Shown piece by piece: positions 25,001 to 35,248 of a stretch of 64,000 nucleotides of DNA (positions are counted from its first letter, which is position 1; every line of letters begins with the position of its first letter). This DNA is from Eudorina sp. 2006-703-Eu-15 (lineage: Eukaryota > Chlorophyta > Chlorophyceae > Chlamydomonadales > Volvocaceae): NCBI GenBank assembly GCA_003117195.1, contig BDSI01000002.1:2331288-2395287 (forward strand), in the 5' to 3' direction. The notes below the pieces were generated by a model. That model worked only from the letters and a program-made list of their open reading frames with translations. It was not told the DNA's origin and did not search any database. The translations under genes and the position numbers were made by a program.

Positions 25001-25950
25001 TTGCTCCCACTGTCCCATGAACACTCCCCCATGCCCACAACCTTGGCAGCTGGCCCATGTCTGGCCAACAACCAACCAGCAGCAGGCCAACCGCCAACGG
25101 CGAAGTCAAAGCACCCTGCGGCAAGGCAACCCCGTTCGTTCCGCACAGATACGGCAACAGCGCCGTTTGGAACTTCGACACGGCTTCCCGCTGAAATTGC
25201 AGGTCCCAGCTCCGCTTTGCAACGGGACGAATCGAAGCGGAAGAGAGCCGCTCCCGCACACCTCTCCCCCCCGAACCTGGTAGTCCAGCCCGGGGCGGCA
25301 GTCCTCCATCTTACGGTCAACCGGCTGACCGAAGTAGCGCTCCAGGAGGTCCAGGAAGCGGTCGTTGTGTTCGGCAGGGACCCGTGGGTCGCGGACCTGA
25401 GAGCGGGCGGGCGCGACCCAGATGGCAGGGGCGGGTGGACGCGCGTGATATGAGGCTCGTGAGCGAGGGGCCCTCTGCCGGATCATGAAGGATGGCATAA
25501 GGATAAGGTGGTTTGGGTTGCAGCGGTGGAGGGGCTATGCTGGGCGGAACCCAGAGGTCTCGCATAATGGGAGCTGGACAGGCTGGCCGCCACCATGCCA
25601 TGGAGACAGCATTCTCAATGGTTGTGCACCGAGGTATGGTCGTCAAGGCCAAAGCCACTCGTCATGCAGCACGAATCGAGACGCGAGGGGCCAAAGCGCC
25701 CAACCGTAAGTAACAGCTTTGCAGTGTGACTACGATGCAGAGAACCCCTTTAAAACTGTAGTTCAAGTGATAGACTATATAGCTCCACCCAACCTGACGC
25801 GTTCCCACTCACGATGAGGCATCCAGTTTCATGCAGGCACTTAGCGATAGAAGCGCACAACTCAGGATCCGCTTCCTCCAACCCCTTGTCGACCGCAGAG
25901 GTCAAATCGAAAACGGGGAGGACATCAGCGCTGTCAGGCTCGGCAGCCAT
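16008..25950 (-). CDS. 2-oxoglutarate/Fe(II)-dependent oxygenase (isopenicillin-N-synthase-like)
   Basis: Ten exons join in frame: 25813-25950, 25277-25396, 24557-24601, 24005-24074, 23571-23659, 23263-23379, 21871-21956, 20894-21074, 16789-16980 and 16008-16316 (448 aa). The N-terminus has LPVFDLTSAV, GCLIVRDPRV and DRFLDLLERYFG, typical of the DIOX_N region. The double-stranded beta-helix core follows: KWRYMWRVG, ELNAEPVVP, GPHLLAPTASDL and GYHYDLNLLTVHGRSRFPGL. Iron ligands are His224 and Asp226 of HYD and His281 in GGHIAAGMHEV; the 2OG-binding Arg305 and Ser307 sit in WRISSTVF. These stretches resemble a conserved uncharacterised eukaryotic family that ends in YPP(I/M)xxGxQV. After that point the protein has a divergent Ala/Gly-rich tail of about 90 aa. 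Substrate is unknown. Intron 8 (16981-20893) is inflated by a reverse-transcriptase element on the other strand. Confidence 0.88.
16366..16400 (-). repeat. Family-2 terminal motif (acceptor-side orientation)
   Basis: On the minus strand it reads GTGTCAATCAAGACAGCGAA then CCCGCGAAAC, 50 nt before the acceptor of the last oxygenase exon. A second weaker copy is at about 16446-16478. Confidence 0.6.
17287..19931 (+). pseudogene. Reverse transcriptase of a Penelope-like type, 5'-truncated and frameshifted
   Basis: Frame 1 is open from 17287 to about 18600 and carries a Cys/His patch (RQCACHRF), WNKGARYR and an upstream DKS motif (IITVTDKSSATLQLI, about 18257-18301). After a proline-rich stretch the reading continues one frame earlier from about 18540 to the stop at 19931: KMHKQPPSMRYLA, DFERLYTNLPH, LGIPMGISASPFIANLF, the catalytic RFLDDLLSLNNP (Asp-Asp at about 19396-19401) and SVPFLDLLLVP. 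Motif order (DKx, KxHK, LYTNxP, GxPMGxxxSP, xLDD, FLD) resembles Penelope-like elements and related eukaryotic RTs. No GIY-YIG or other endonuclease was seen. There is no ATG before 17938, so the copy is 5'-truncated. The frame change fits a one-base loss in C-rich DNA or a sequencing error. RT identity is strong; the class is inferred. Confidence 0.8.
17476..20845 (+). mobile_element. Retroelement insertion in intron 8 of the oxygenase gene
   Basis: About 3.4 kb comprising the RT frame and a pyrimidine-rich 3' region (19932-20845) without clear ORFs. Both sides abut copies of a short unit (CCCACCTCGTGCAAGTCCCT plus a C-run): about three copies at 17389-17475 and two at 20849-20899. The unit includes the exon 8/intron 8 junction, so the insertion appears to split or duplicate a small tandem array at the splice donor. 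Boundaries are estimates. Confidence 0.65.
22356..22386 (+). repeat. (GT)n microsatellite
   Basis: TGTGTGTGAG followed by about 10 TG units, in oxygenase intron 6 (21957-23262). Confidence 0.85.
22400..22870. other. Unidentified block in oxygenase intron 6
   Basis: About 470 bp with base composition unlike the surrounding C/G-runs, lying within intron 21957-23262. It may be an inserted element, but no termini, ORF or family could be recognised. Confidence 0.25.
23912..23945 (-). repeat. Family-2 terminal motif (donor-side orientation)
   Basis: Minus strand reads GTGCGGTTTCGTTGTCTTGA then GTGTTGACAATC, about 60 nt after the donor of oxygenase exon 4. Confidence 0.55.
24484..24536 (+). repeat. 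Family-1 terminal motif (donor-side orientation)
   Basis: GCTCTGGCAGCAGCGCAGCT then TCAACATGTCTACCCGTTGC then CTACACCCC. It lies 20 nt from the donor of oxygenase exon 3 and is reversed relative to that minus-strand gene. Confidence 0.75.
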
Positions 25951-27260
25951 CCTATCTTGAGCACTTCAAAGCGGAGGCCTATACTTTGTTTCCCAGGGCT
26001 CGCGGGTCCTTGCAATGATTTATCAAAAACCTTTTGAACTATAATTTAAAATGATTCTGTTGGTAAAACGGCAGCACCGTATCATTGCGTGGATTTGAGT
26101 TTCATACTGCACGCCACGCAGCACGGCAGGGTCAGTCGCTGATAGGGAATGTCATTTGTGGAGGCTGCTCGCAGAACGGCAAATCTTTCGGGGAAACCGT
26201 TTGAATGCCCTTGATGGTTTATGCCATTCGATGCGAGCAAGCAATCGGCCCTTCAGTTCGTTCTATGCTATCAAACTTGAAACTGTAACATATGAATTCC
26301 GTACAAGTGTTCATTTTCGTTTGGAATGCTCGCATAGCAAAGCACAAGTGAAGCATCTTAGGGTCCCATGGGTCCGCGGTGCATGTCCTACAAATATGGA
26401 ATTTTACCTAAAAATTAATATGTACAATGCGGTTCCAAAGAGGATAGAAGAGGTATTGCGTCAGAGCATCGAATCGGTTTCGTGTGGTCCTCACGTACGT
26501 TGCATTCGAGCACCGAAGTGCCTGATTCATACTTCATTTCATTTATTTTAACGATATTCTGACGCAATCACTACATATCACGGGGTCTCCTCTGGCTCAT
26601 AAACAGTTCTTAGCGCCATCAGCAGGGTCTCGGGACAGAATGCATTGTCCAGGGGTGACCCAACGTCTACGAGCTGGCGCAGGATCTGCTGTGCAAAGGT
26701 CGCATGTCAGCGTAGTTGCCGGCAGGCGCGGCGCCCGCATCGAGGTAACTGGTTGACGCGCTTCGCACGGCCGGTGGTGGTGCCGCCGGATGCACCACAT
26801 CTGACGCAGCTGTGTGTGGCAGAGTCGCATCGGAGGCGTTGCCACCACACCCTGATGTGTGAAGAAGGGGATGGGGCCCAGCAGCGAATTGCGCACCGCA
26901 CTGCACCGGGGACGAGGCCCCTCCCCTCCTCCCCGCCCCGACCCCGACCCCGAGCACAGTCGCCACAACCCATCCGGCCCGTCCCTCTGCGTGGGTCCGC
27001 TTGGCCCCACCCCGACCGGTTGTTGGTGCGCCCCCCCCCTCCCGCCACCTGCGCCACCGGGCCGCAGCGCAGCCCCCGGCAACCTCCCTCCCTCCCCCCC
27101 AGACCTCCCCCTCCCAACCTCCACCCCTGGACCTCTTTCGCTGCATTCTTACATACCGTGTGAAACAAGCACCCCTCCCCGGTGGGACCCCACCACTGCT
27201 CGGCCTCCCTCAGCCCGAAGGCGTCTGCCCCCCCTGCCCCTCCCCGCCATGAAACTTCAG
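25951..27260. promoter_or_regulatory. Intergenic region between divergent oxygenase and photolyase-hydrolase genes
   Basis: Contains the presumed promoters of both genes and perhaps the missing first exon of the photolyase-hydrolase gene. About 26000-26560 is AT-richer than the rest. An open frame at 26156-26551 (plus) has no recognisable domain and is not called. Confidence 0.4.
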
Positions 27261-30200
27261 GTGCCCGCCCCCAGCCCCCTCCGCGGACACCCACCAGTCC
27301 CGGCGGCCCCAGCTCGCCGTCCCCTCCCCTTCCCCCTCCGCGCGCCCCTTGCCTCGCCCGGCCCCCGCCGCCGCCTCCTCCGCCGCCGCCGCTGCCCCAT
27401 CCAGCCCCAGCGCGCGCGCCCCCGGCAGCCCCTCCTACGACGTCTCGGAGCTGCCCCGGCGGTTGGGTTCCAACGAACCTGTCGTACTGTGGTACCGCAA
27501 CGACCTGCGTGTGGACGACCACCCGGGGCTGGTGGCGGCGGCGGCGGCGCTGGGGGCGGGCGGCCCTGGCCCCCGGCCTCTGGCGCCCACCTACCTGATC
27601 GACCCCGCGCGGCTGGCACATCTGGTGTTCATACCCGGGGGCCCGGAGGGTGAGCTCCGGGGGGGGAGGGATTTAGAGGGGGGAAGGGATTTGGGGGTAT
27701 AGGAAATTGTAAGACATATTCAAACTAGGAGGGATTAGGGGGGAGAGAGGGGAGGGGGGCCGGCACGAACCATGTGGCTCCGGAACCAACCAACCTCGTG
27801 TCTGCGGTAGGCCCCCTGCAGGAAGGGCCCAGCCCGCCCCAGCCCAGCCCCGTGTCACGCCCTCCATCATCGCCCCCGCCCGATGTGCCCCGGGCCTCCC
27901 AACCCATTTCCGACACCCGGGCCCGGGCCCCAGCCTGACTTTGGCCCTCCAGTCCCCAGTCCCTTGCCCTCCCACGAGTCCTCGCAGCACCAGTCGGCAT
28001 GGCTGTCGGGTCTTCAAACTTTCAACCGCCGCTCCCCATCCCACCCACCACCGCCGCCTGCCCCCCCTCCTTGGGCCTCCTCCTTGGGAAAATGTCTACC
28101 AATTCCCTATACCCCTCCTTGGGCCCTTTTCCCGCCGCCGCCGGCCCCTCCCTGCCCCTTCGCCACCGCCACCGCCGCCGCCGCCTGCCCCTCCCTGCAG
28201 TCCTGGCGGCCGCCCTGGAGCGACTCCGCGCTGAGCTGCGGTCCCGCGGCAGTGACCTGGCGGTGCGGGTGGGGGCCTGGGAGCAGCAGCTCGCCGGGGT
28301 GGCGAGGGAGGTGGGCGCCAGGGCGGTGGTTTCGGAGGCCGAGGTGGAGCTCAGGTACGGCGCGCGCACGAGGGGAAGGGGTCGAAGCTGCGGTGTGTGG
28401 GGGGAGGAGAGAGCGTTCACCCAAACCCCACAATCTCTCTTTTCAATTTAACCTCCAGAATCTCCGAACCGCAAAAATCCTCTCTGCGCCGTGTGCTGTG
28501 GGGCAGGTGGCGGCTCCCGGCTGCCGGCGCGCTGGACCGCGCCCGTGACTCGGTGGGCGTCACATCGTACGGCTGGCAGGCGCCGCTGTGGCCGGCGGAT
28601 CGCTTCGACGCTCGATACCGGGAATGGCGGGCGCGGCGGGGCGCCCCCGCGGAGCCGCTGCCGGCGCCGCCCGTGCTGCCGCCCTTTCCAGCGGCTGTGG
28701 ACCCGGGTGGGTCGGCGGAGGGCTGGGTGGGTGGGTGGGTGGGTGGGTGAAGGAGGGAATCATGAGGGGGTGCGAAGCGTGGGGAGAAGGGGCAAAACCC
28801 AAATCCCGAAACAGAGCCCTTGCCGGGGATGACGAGTGAGAGGGCAGTGGGCGGAGGGGCGGGGATGGGCTCGGGCGCCAGAGTGCGGTCGAGGGTGGGT
28901 CGGGGCCGTGGAGGGGGGATGGGCTCGAGGCGCGACGGAGGCCTTACTGGCGGCTGGGATCTCTGAGCTCCTGGCCTGGCCGGTATCCCCCATCTCTGGA
29001 TGTCGTCACTTCGCTGAAGATCCTGGTACAGTCGAGTCTTCATTGGATATTTGCTCTGGCAGCAGCGCAGTGTACATGTGTCTACCAATTTCCTACACCC
29101 ACCCACCCTCGTCCCACCCCCAACTCCACACACCCACCCCCCGCTGCCTCAGGTCGCATCCCCAGCGGCGCAGAGCTTCGGCAGATGCTGACGGAGGCGG
29201 CCATGGCCGCGTACGGCGGATCCGCCGGCGGCGACGGCGTCGGCGGCGGGCTGGCGGAGGTGGCTGCGGGGGTGGTGGAGGAGTGTGCCACGGGCCCGGA
29301 GGCGGCCCGGGCGGTGCGGGTGGCTGAGGGCCCGGACAGCCCCTTGCAGCTGCTGCGGATGTACCTGGGGTGGGTGGGTGGGTGGGTGGGTGGGTGGGTG
29401 GGTGGGTGGGTGGGTGGGTGGGTGGGTGGGTGGGGTATGACAAATAAGGGGTGGGAGGGGGGGAAGGAGGGGGGAGGGGGAGGGGAGGGGGGTATAAGAA
29501 ATTGGTAGACATTTTCAAAACGCGCTGCTGCCAGAGGGGAATGGGAAAGGAGGGGGAGGAAGAGGGGTGAGTGCGGGGAAAGGGGGAAAAGAGCTCTCTG
29601 TTCGCGGCGGGGTTGTGTTCGTGGGCAGGCAGAGCGGGAGTGCGTGGCATGCAAGGGGGGTGTTTGTACGCACAGCAGGCAAGCTGGTCACCTGCCATGA
29701 CCGGCGGCGGCCCCGCCCCCCCCCCGCCCCACGCTCACCATCGCGCGGCCTGCTGCCCTCGCCCCCCCACCCATCCCCTCGCACACATCCCCTCCCCCTC
29801 CCCCGACCCGCTGGCGGCCCTCCTCACCTCTCTTCCCGGCCGTTCCCCGGCCGTACCGTGCCGTACCGTACTGCAGAACGGCGTCAGCCCCGCCGCCCTC
29901 CGCGGGCGCCGCCGCCTCCGTGTCCCTGGACGAGGAGGTGGCGGCGCTGCGGCGGCCCGGAGTGGAGGGGGCGCCCTTCACCGGCCTCTTCGCGATTGCC
30001 AAGGCGCTGGGGACGCTGTCCGTACGGCGGGTGCTGTGGGAGGTAGGGTACGACAACGTCAGTTCAGCGGGCGGGAGGGAGGGACGGAAAGGGGGGAGGG
30101 AGGGGTATTGGAAATGGGGGAGGAAGGAGGGAGGGGAGGCGAAGCACCCAGGGCCCCGGGCGGGAGGGGACGGCAGGCCGACGGGTAAGCAGGAGGGGGC

Positions 30201-33200
30201 CGCCACCGGCGTGCTACCAGCCTACCACAGACCGAGTCCACCCTTAGTGGATACGATATGTGGGGCGGGGACACCTGCTCAGACGCGTGAGCTCGGAGGC
30301 AGGCAGAGCAGGAGTGCGTGACATGCGCGCGTGGTTAGGTGTGTGTGTTGTATATTTGATAGGAGGACTGAGCCGCGGGGCCGAATGAAACACCCCCCCC
30401 CCGACGGCACCGACGTGTGGGCCCGGCCACATCGGCGGCCCCCACCCCCGTTATGTCAATTACGACAGTTAACCCGCGAAAAACACCAACGCGATACCCC
30501 CCCCCCCACACACACACACAACACACAACACACGGTCTTCCCATTAAACACACACACGCACACAGGCGTACGTCGCCGACGGGCGGCCGTACGGCAGTGT
30601 GGAGCCGCGGCGGCTGCGCAGCCCGGCGGCAGTGGCCGCGGCGGTGGGTGCGGAGGCGGCTGACTTCCACCGGGCCCTGGCGGTGCTGGACGACGACCGC
30701 GTGGTGGCCCCGGGGGTGGAGGTGCACTTCTGGAGGTGGAGGGGCGGCTTGACGGGTGGGGCGAGGTTGGGGATGGGCGGGGCGGGGGGTGGTCACGGGT
30801 CAGCGTATGTGTTCGGCAAAAGCTTAAACCCGCCCAAAGCCGATGTATTTACTTGCCATGTTGCCGGAAGTACCTTGGCAATGTACCGTATTCGGGCCAG
30901 CAGGTACAAAGCAGTTGTGCAGCAGCTGGCAGCTGGCAATGTGCCCTCGGTGAGACTGCTGCCAAGACCTTTTCCTCCGCCTCCCCACCCCAACCGTTTC
31001 GTGTTTGTCCTTTCGCCATCCGGCCCCCCCCCAATCCGCCCACCCACCCAACCGCCCGCCCGCCCGCCCCCCCTCAAGACTACTGTGTGGCGGAGCCCTC
31101 CCAGCCCCTCCCTGGCGCTCCGGCGGTGCTGCTGGTGCATGGTTTCGGAGCCTTCGGTGACCAGTGGCGGGACAACATGGCCGCCCTGGCCGACGCGGGG
31201 TTCCGAGTGCTCGCGCCCACCTTCCCCGGCTTCGGCCGCAGCCAGAAGGCGGCGGTGCCGTACAGTCAGGACCTGTGGCGGGACTTCCTCAGGTTTGTGC
31301 GCGTGTGTGTAAAAGAAAATCGAGCCGCGAGGTGTGTGTGTGTGTGTGTTGCATATCTGACTGGCCTGACGCTGGCCAAGGGCTGTGTGTTTAGAAATGC
31401 AACCCGCCCGCTGTGTGTCGGTGTGTGGGGGGAGGGGGCCGGCCGGGATGGAACGGAGGGGAGTTGTTTAGCAGGGACGCGCCAGGATGCGGATCGTCGC
31501 CGACATGAGTTCGCGTCCGAGTCCGTGGGGTCGCATGGTATTGCATTATTCTTATTTGGGGGATGACCCCTTTGAGGGGCCTTACCTGGGTGGGTGCGTT
31601 GGCCTGGGCCTCCTCGGAACTCAACACCTCAAGGGGGGCGCACCTGGCGTGGGAACGCCACCTGCAGCCATGTCGGTGCGACGGGCTTCCCATCACATCT
31701 GGAGGGGCGCCTCCCGGGGATCGACTTTCGGGATCCATTGTGGATCCATTTGTGGATCCTGGATCCATTGGCGGGAGTGAGTCACATCCTCCTAATCCTC
31801 TTTACCTCCCGTTCCCTCCCATTTGTCAATAAAGACAGCGAAACCCCTCCCCCATCCCCCTTCCCCGGACCTTTGCTCTGACAGCACCGCAGTATGAATA
31901 CGTCTACCCATTTTCCACACCCCTTCCGCCCCACTGATATGAGCCGCTTTCTCCCAATACGCCTTTCCCCTCCTCCCCTCCCCCCTGCCCATCCTCACGC
32001 CTCCCCTACAAGCCCCCCCTCAACTCCCCCGTCTACCAATGTCCTATACCCCTCCCCTCCCCCCCCGAGCAGCTTCTTGCCCTCCTCCAATCTTCCGCCA
32101 TCTCCTCCCCCCATACACCTACCTACCTCCTCCAGCAACTCCCCCTCCTCCGCAACTCCCGTCCCCCTCCCCCCTTCAGGGACTTCACGCTGCAGGTGGT
32201 CGGCGCCCCGGTGGTGATGGCGGGTAACTCCATCGGGGGCTTCATCTCCACGTGCATGGCGGCGGACTACCCGCAGCTGGTGCGGGGGCTGGTGCTGCTC
32301 AACAGCGCGGGTGCGTGGGAAGCCGCCGGGGGGGGGGGGGTGGGCGGAGGGGGGTATAGGAACGGAAGGAGGGGGACGGAAGGGCAAGGAGGGGGGCCTC
32401 GGCCGTCGGGCTACAAGGACCGCCCCAAGGACCGCTGGGTTCACTCCCGCGGACATCCGCGCCCCCCGCCCCATCCGCACCCGCACCCCGCCCTGACCCC
32501 AGCGTCGACCGCAACCCTAACCCCAACCCCACACCTTGGCCCCAACTTCCAACTTTGAGGAGTTGTGCCGCCGCAACACATCTGCCTTCCGCAGGACGTC
32601 AGCACCCTGCTCTGTGATCCCCCCTCTCTACCCCAGTGACCCCTCGCCCTCCGACACCTCGACGCACACCCCTTCTCTACGCCCCGCGGCTCACCCCCAC
32701 CCACCCACCCACCCACCCACCCACCCACCCACCCACCCCATATTAGGTCCCATCGACCCCACCTTCAACATCAAGTCGTGGCGCGCCGCCGTGGCCGCCG
32801 GCCGCCCCGCCCCGCCCGCCGTGGTGGTGGGCGCCGTGTCCTCCGCGCTGTTCTGGTACCTGGAGCGGACCGTGCCGTCCACCCTCAAGTGGCTCTACCC
32901 CACCCGCCCAGCTCGCGCAGATGAGTGGCTGCAGCGGGAGATCCTCAGGTTTGGACGGGGACATGGGGGACGGGGGGAGATCCTCAGGTTTGGACGGGGA
33001 CATGGGGGACGGGGGAAATTACAGGGAAGTCAGTACTAATGTTCAAATCGGGAGGGGGGAGTCCGACTGGTAGACGTATTGGAGCTGCGTTGCTGCCAGT
33101 TTGCAAAGGTCCGGGGTCGGGGGCAGGGGCAGGGGCAGGGCCTGACAGATACCTGGGCAGGTGGAGGGGCAGGTGGAGGGGGAGGGGGAGGGGAAGGTGG

Positions 33201-35157
33201 AGGGGCAGGTGGAGGGCAGGTGGAGGGGGAGGTGGAGGGGCAGGTGGAGGGGCAGGTGGAGGGGGAGGTGGAGGGCAGGTGGAGGGGGAGGTGGAGGGGA
33301 GGTGGAGGGAGGGGGGGGGTGGAGGGGGAGGTGGAGGGGGAGGTGGAGGGGCAGGTGGAGGGGCAGGTGGAGGGGGAGGGCGCCCCCGGATCCCCTGGGG
33401 GGGCAGAGAGGGTCGTCCAGGGGGGGTCCACTCGCATGTCGCATCACACCGCCTCCCAAGGCTGCCTCCCCTCCTCTCCTCCCCCTCCTCTCCCCCCCCC
33501 ACTCACACATACACACAGCGGGCTGCATTTCTAAATCCATACACACAGCACCACCTGGGCTCCGTCTGGCGGGTTCTTTTCCTAAACACACATACACGCA
33601 TACACACATACACACATACATACACACAACATGCAGAATGTTGCACACAGCTGGTGGGTATCGCGTCAGCGAATGCCGCACACCACGAGACACCTCTCCC
33701 CCATTCCCTCGCTTGGCTGGTGTGGGGACCCTGTGGGGACCCCGCGGGGACCCGCGGCATCCATCGCGGTGCCGGGGGTTGCCCATCTGCCGGGGTGCCC
33801 TCGCTGTCGCCTCTCACCTGCCTTCCCCCATGTCGTCGTGCCGTGCAGGGCTGCTGGCGACAGCGGCGCCCTGGACGTGTTCAAGGCGGTGTGGTACCTG
33901 CCGGTGCCTCGGGCGCTCAACTGGCTCATCGGCGAGGCGTGGAAGGGGCCCACGCTGGTGCTGCAGGTGGGGGCCCTACGGGGTTGCGGAGGGGCGGGGC
34001 CCTATGGGGTTGGGGAGGAGGGGGTCCTAAGGGGTTGGGTAGGAGGGGCCCTATGGGGTTGGGGAGGGGCCGGGCCCTATGGGGTTACGGAGGAGGGGCG
34101 GGGCCCTATGGGGTTTCGGCCCTATGGGGTTACGGAGGAGGGCCCCTTTGGGGTTGCGGAGGAGGGGCCCTATGGGGTGGTGGGTGTGGGTTTCGAGTTA
34201 AGAGCGGTTTTGGGGGGCCTGGGGGATGGCGGACCGGTGGGGCCGCTGGGGGCGGACGGGCGCGGGGGCGGGCCTGGGGGGCTTCCGTCTGCTTCCCGGC
34301 TCCCGCGCCCCTCACTCCCTCCCTACCACCGGTCCCCCCCCGGCCTCCTCTGCGCACTGCTCTGCCCCGGCCAGGGCGCCTTGGATCCGCTCAATGACGC
34401 CGCCGGACGGGCCCGGCAGCTGAGTCAGCTGTGCCCCAATGTGGAGGTGCAGCTGCTGCAGGCGGGTGAGTGCCGTACAGTACGGCGGGGTGGGTGGCGG
34501 AGGCGGGTGGCGGAGGGTGGAGGGAGGGCCTGGACTGTCTAGTTCGACAACGAGGGAGGGAGCTGGGTCAGTGGGAAACGTGCTGTGGCTGGTGGCGTGG
34601 TGGGGTTGGTATGTGTGTGGGATGGGGGCCGGGCGAGAAGTCTTAGTGGGGGAAGGTGCGGCGGGGCGGGCAGTATAGTACGTTGCAGTACAGTACGGTG
34701 CAGGACAGTGCAGCTTGGTGAGTACAGTGGTGTGCTGTGCTGCGCTGTGCTGTGCTGTGCTGTGCTGGCGCGAGCTTGGGATCTGGTGCAAGGCTGCTCT
34801 TGTCGTACAGGCACGGTGTCGTGGGCCCTGCGCATCGATGCCTCGTTGGTTTCCCCGCCCTGTCGGCGGTCTCCCCACTCGGTTTCTTCCTTTTTTCAAT
34901 TAAACCCTCTACGACCCCTACCCAGCATGGCCCCTTCCTTCCTGTCCTACAGTCGTACAGCCCACACTAACCAACCCATGGGTCTAACCCGCCGCTCAGG
35001 TCACTGCCCTCATGACGAGGTTCCGGAGCAAGTAAACGAGGGCCTCCTGCGCTTCATCCGTACGTCCGTACTCGAGAACCAGCAGCCGGCGGGCGGCGTG
35101 GCGGCGGCGGCGGCGACGGTCCTGACGACATCAGGGGGCGAGGCCCGGGCCGACTGA
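27261..35157 (+). CDS. Photolyase-like domain fused to alpha/beta hydrolase
   Basis: Twelve exons join in frame: 27261-27649, 28201-28354, 28507-28706, 29153-29369, 29877-30042, 30566-30755, 31079-31292, 32180-32310, 32747-32948, 33849-33966, 34375-34465 and 35000-35157 (about 742 aa). An Ala/Pro/Ser-rich leader (possible plastid transit peptide) precedes the photolyase/cryptochrome Rossmann domain (PVVLWYRNDLRVDDHPGL; LRAELRSRGSDLAVRVG). Exon 5 has GTLSVRRVLWE. Exons 6-12 form a hydrolase: PAVLLVHGFGAFGDQWRDNM, nucleophile elbow GNSIGG (about 32224-32241), acid GALDP (Asp at 34384) and catalytic GHCPHDE (His at 35002). The same architecture is known from plants (Arabidopsis At4g25290). The photolyase part seems to lack a full FAD-binding helical domain. 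The start is unresolved: the frame has no ATG before the first motif, and the ATG at 27249 is in another frame. Function is unknown. Confidence 0.88.
27695..28115 (+). repeat. Intron 1 flanked by inverted family-1 motifs
   Basis: The left end at 27695-27728 reads GTATAGGAAATTGTAAGACA then TATTCAAACT; the right end at 28088-28115 reads AATGTCTACCAATTCCCTAT then ACCCC. They are inverted copies 45 nt inside the donor (27650) and 85 nt inside the acceptor (28200), so the whole intron resembles a terminal-inverted-repeat element. Confidence 0.7.
29050..29100 (+). repeat. Family-1 terminal motif (acceptor-side orientation)
   Basis: GCTCTGGCAGCAGCGCAGTG then TACATGTGTCTACCAATTTC then CTACACCC, about 50 nt before the acceptor of photolyase-hydrolase exon 4. 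Confidence 0.8.
29370..29432 (+). repeat. (GGGT)n microsatellite starting at a splice donor
   Basis: About 15 GGGT/GGTG units that begin at the donor of photolyase-hydrolase exon 4 itself. Confidence 0.9.
29489..29534 (+). repeat. Family-1 terminal motif (donor-side orientation)
   Basis: GGTATAAGAAATTGGTAGAC then ATTTTCAAAACGCGCTGCTG then CCAGAG, in the donor part of intron 29370-29876. Confidence 0.8.
29620..29665 (-). repeat. Truncated 3' end of the interspersed repeat
   Basis: Minus strand reads CATGCCACGCACTCCCGCTC then TGCCTGCCCACGAACACAAC, matching the 3' end shared by copies A and B. A similar fragment is at 30297-30325 on the same strand. Confidence 0.6.
31824..31850 (+). repeat. 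Family-2 terminal motif (acceptor-side orientation)
   Basis: TTGTCAATAAAGACAGCGAA then ACCCC, in the second half of photolyase-hydrolase intron 7. Confidence 0.65.
31868..32052 (+). repeat. Two family-1 terminal motifs in tandem (acceptor-side orientation)
   Basis: First copy at 31868-31920 (TTGCTCTGACAGCACCGCAG, then ACGTCTACCCATTTTCCACA). Second partial copy at 32030-32052 (CGTCTACCAATGTCCTATAC). Both lie upstream of the acceptor of exon 8 (32180). Confidence 0.65.
32695..32741 (+). repeat. (ACCC)n microsatellite beside an acceptor
   Basis: About 11 CACC/ACCC units ending 5 nt before the acceptor of photolyase-hydrolase exon 9, where they may serve as a pyrimidine tract. Confidence 0.9.
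33060..33112 (+). repeat. Family-1 terminal motif (donor-side orientation)
   Basis: GACTGGTAGACGTATTGGAG then CTGCGTTGCTGCCAGTTTGC then AAAGGTCC, about 110 nt after the donor of exon 9. Confidence 0.7.
33150..33385 (+). repeat. GGTGGAGGGGCA-type minisatellite
   Basis: About 20 imperfect copies of a 6-12 bp purine-rich unit (GGTGGAGGGGCA or GGTGGAGGGGGA) in intron 9. Confidence 0.9.
34000..34180 (+). repeat. CCCTATGGGGTT minisatellite
   Basis: Imperfect copies of a roughly 22-27 bp unit containing GGGGCCCTATGGGGTT in intron 10. Confidence 0.75.
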
Positions 35158-35248
35158 GACCCGACCCGACCCGACCCGTGGGCCGACTGAGACCCGACCC
35201 GACCCGACCCGTGGGCCGACTGAGACCCGACCCGACCCGACCCGTGGG
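35150..35248 (+). repeat. 33-bp tandem repeat overlapping the stop codon
   Basis: Three near-perfect units of GGGCCGACTGAGACCCGACC plus CGACCCGACCCGT. The stop TGA of the photolyase-hydrolase gene lies in the first unit, so the coding end is itself part of the array. Confidence 0.85.

Noticed and set aside
26156..26551. 131-codon ORF in the AT-richer divergent region
   Set aside because: No recognisable motif, no support from splice signals, and it sits in a presumed promoter region.
32984..33786. Pro-rich and Gly-rich ORFs in the photolyase-hydrolase intron 9
   Set aside because: They derive from the GGTGGAGGGG minisatellite and lie between two well-supported exons.
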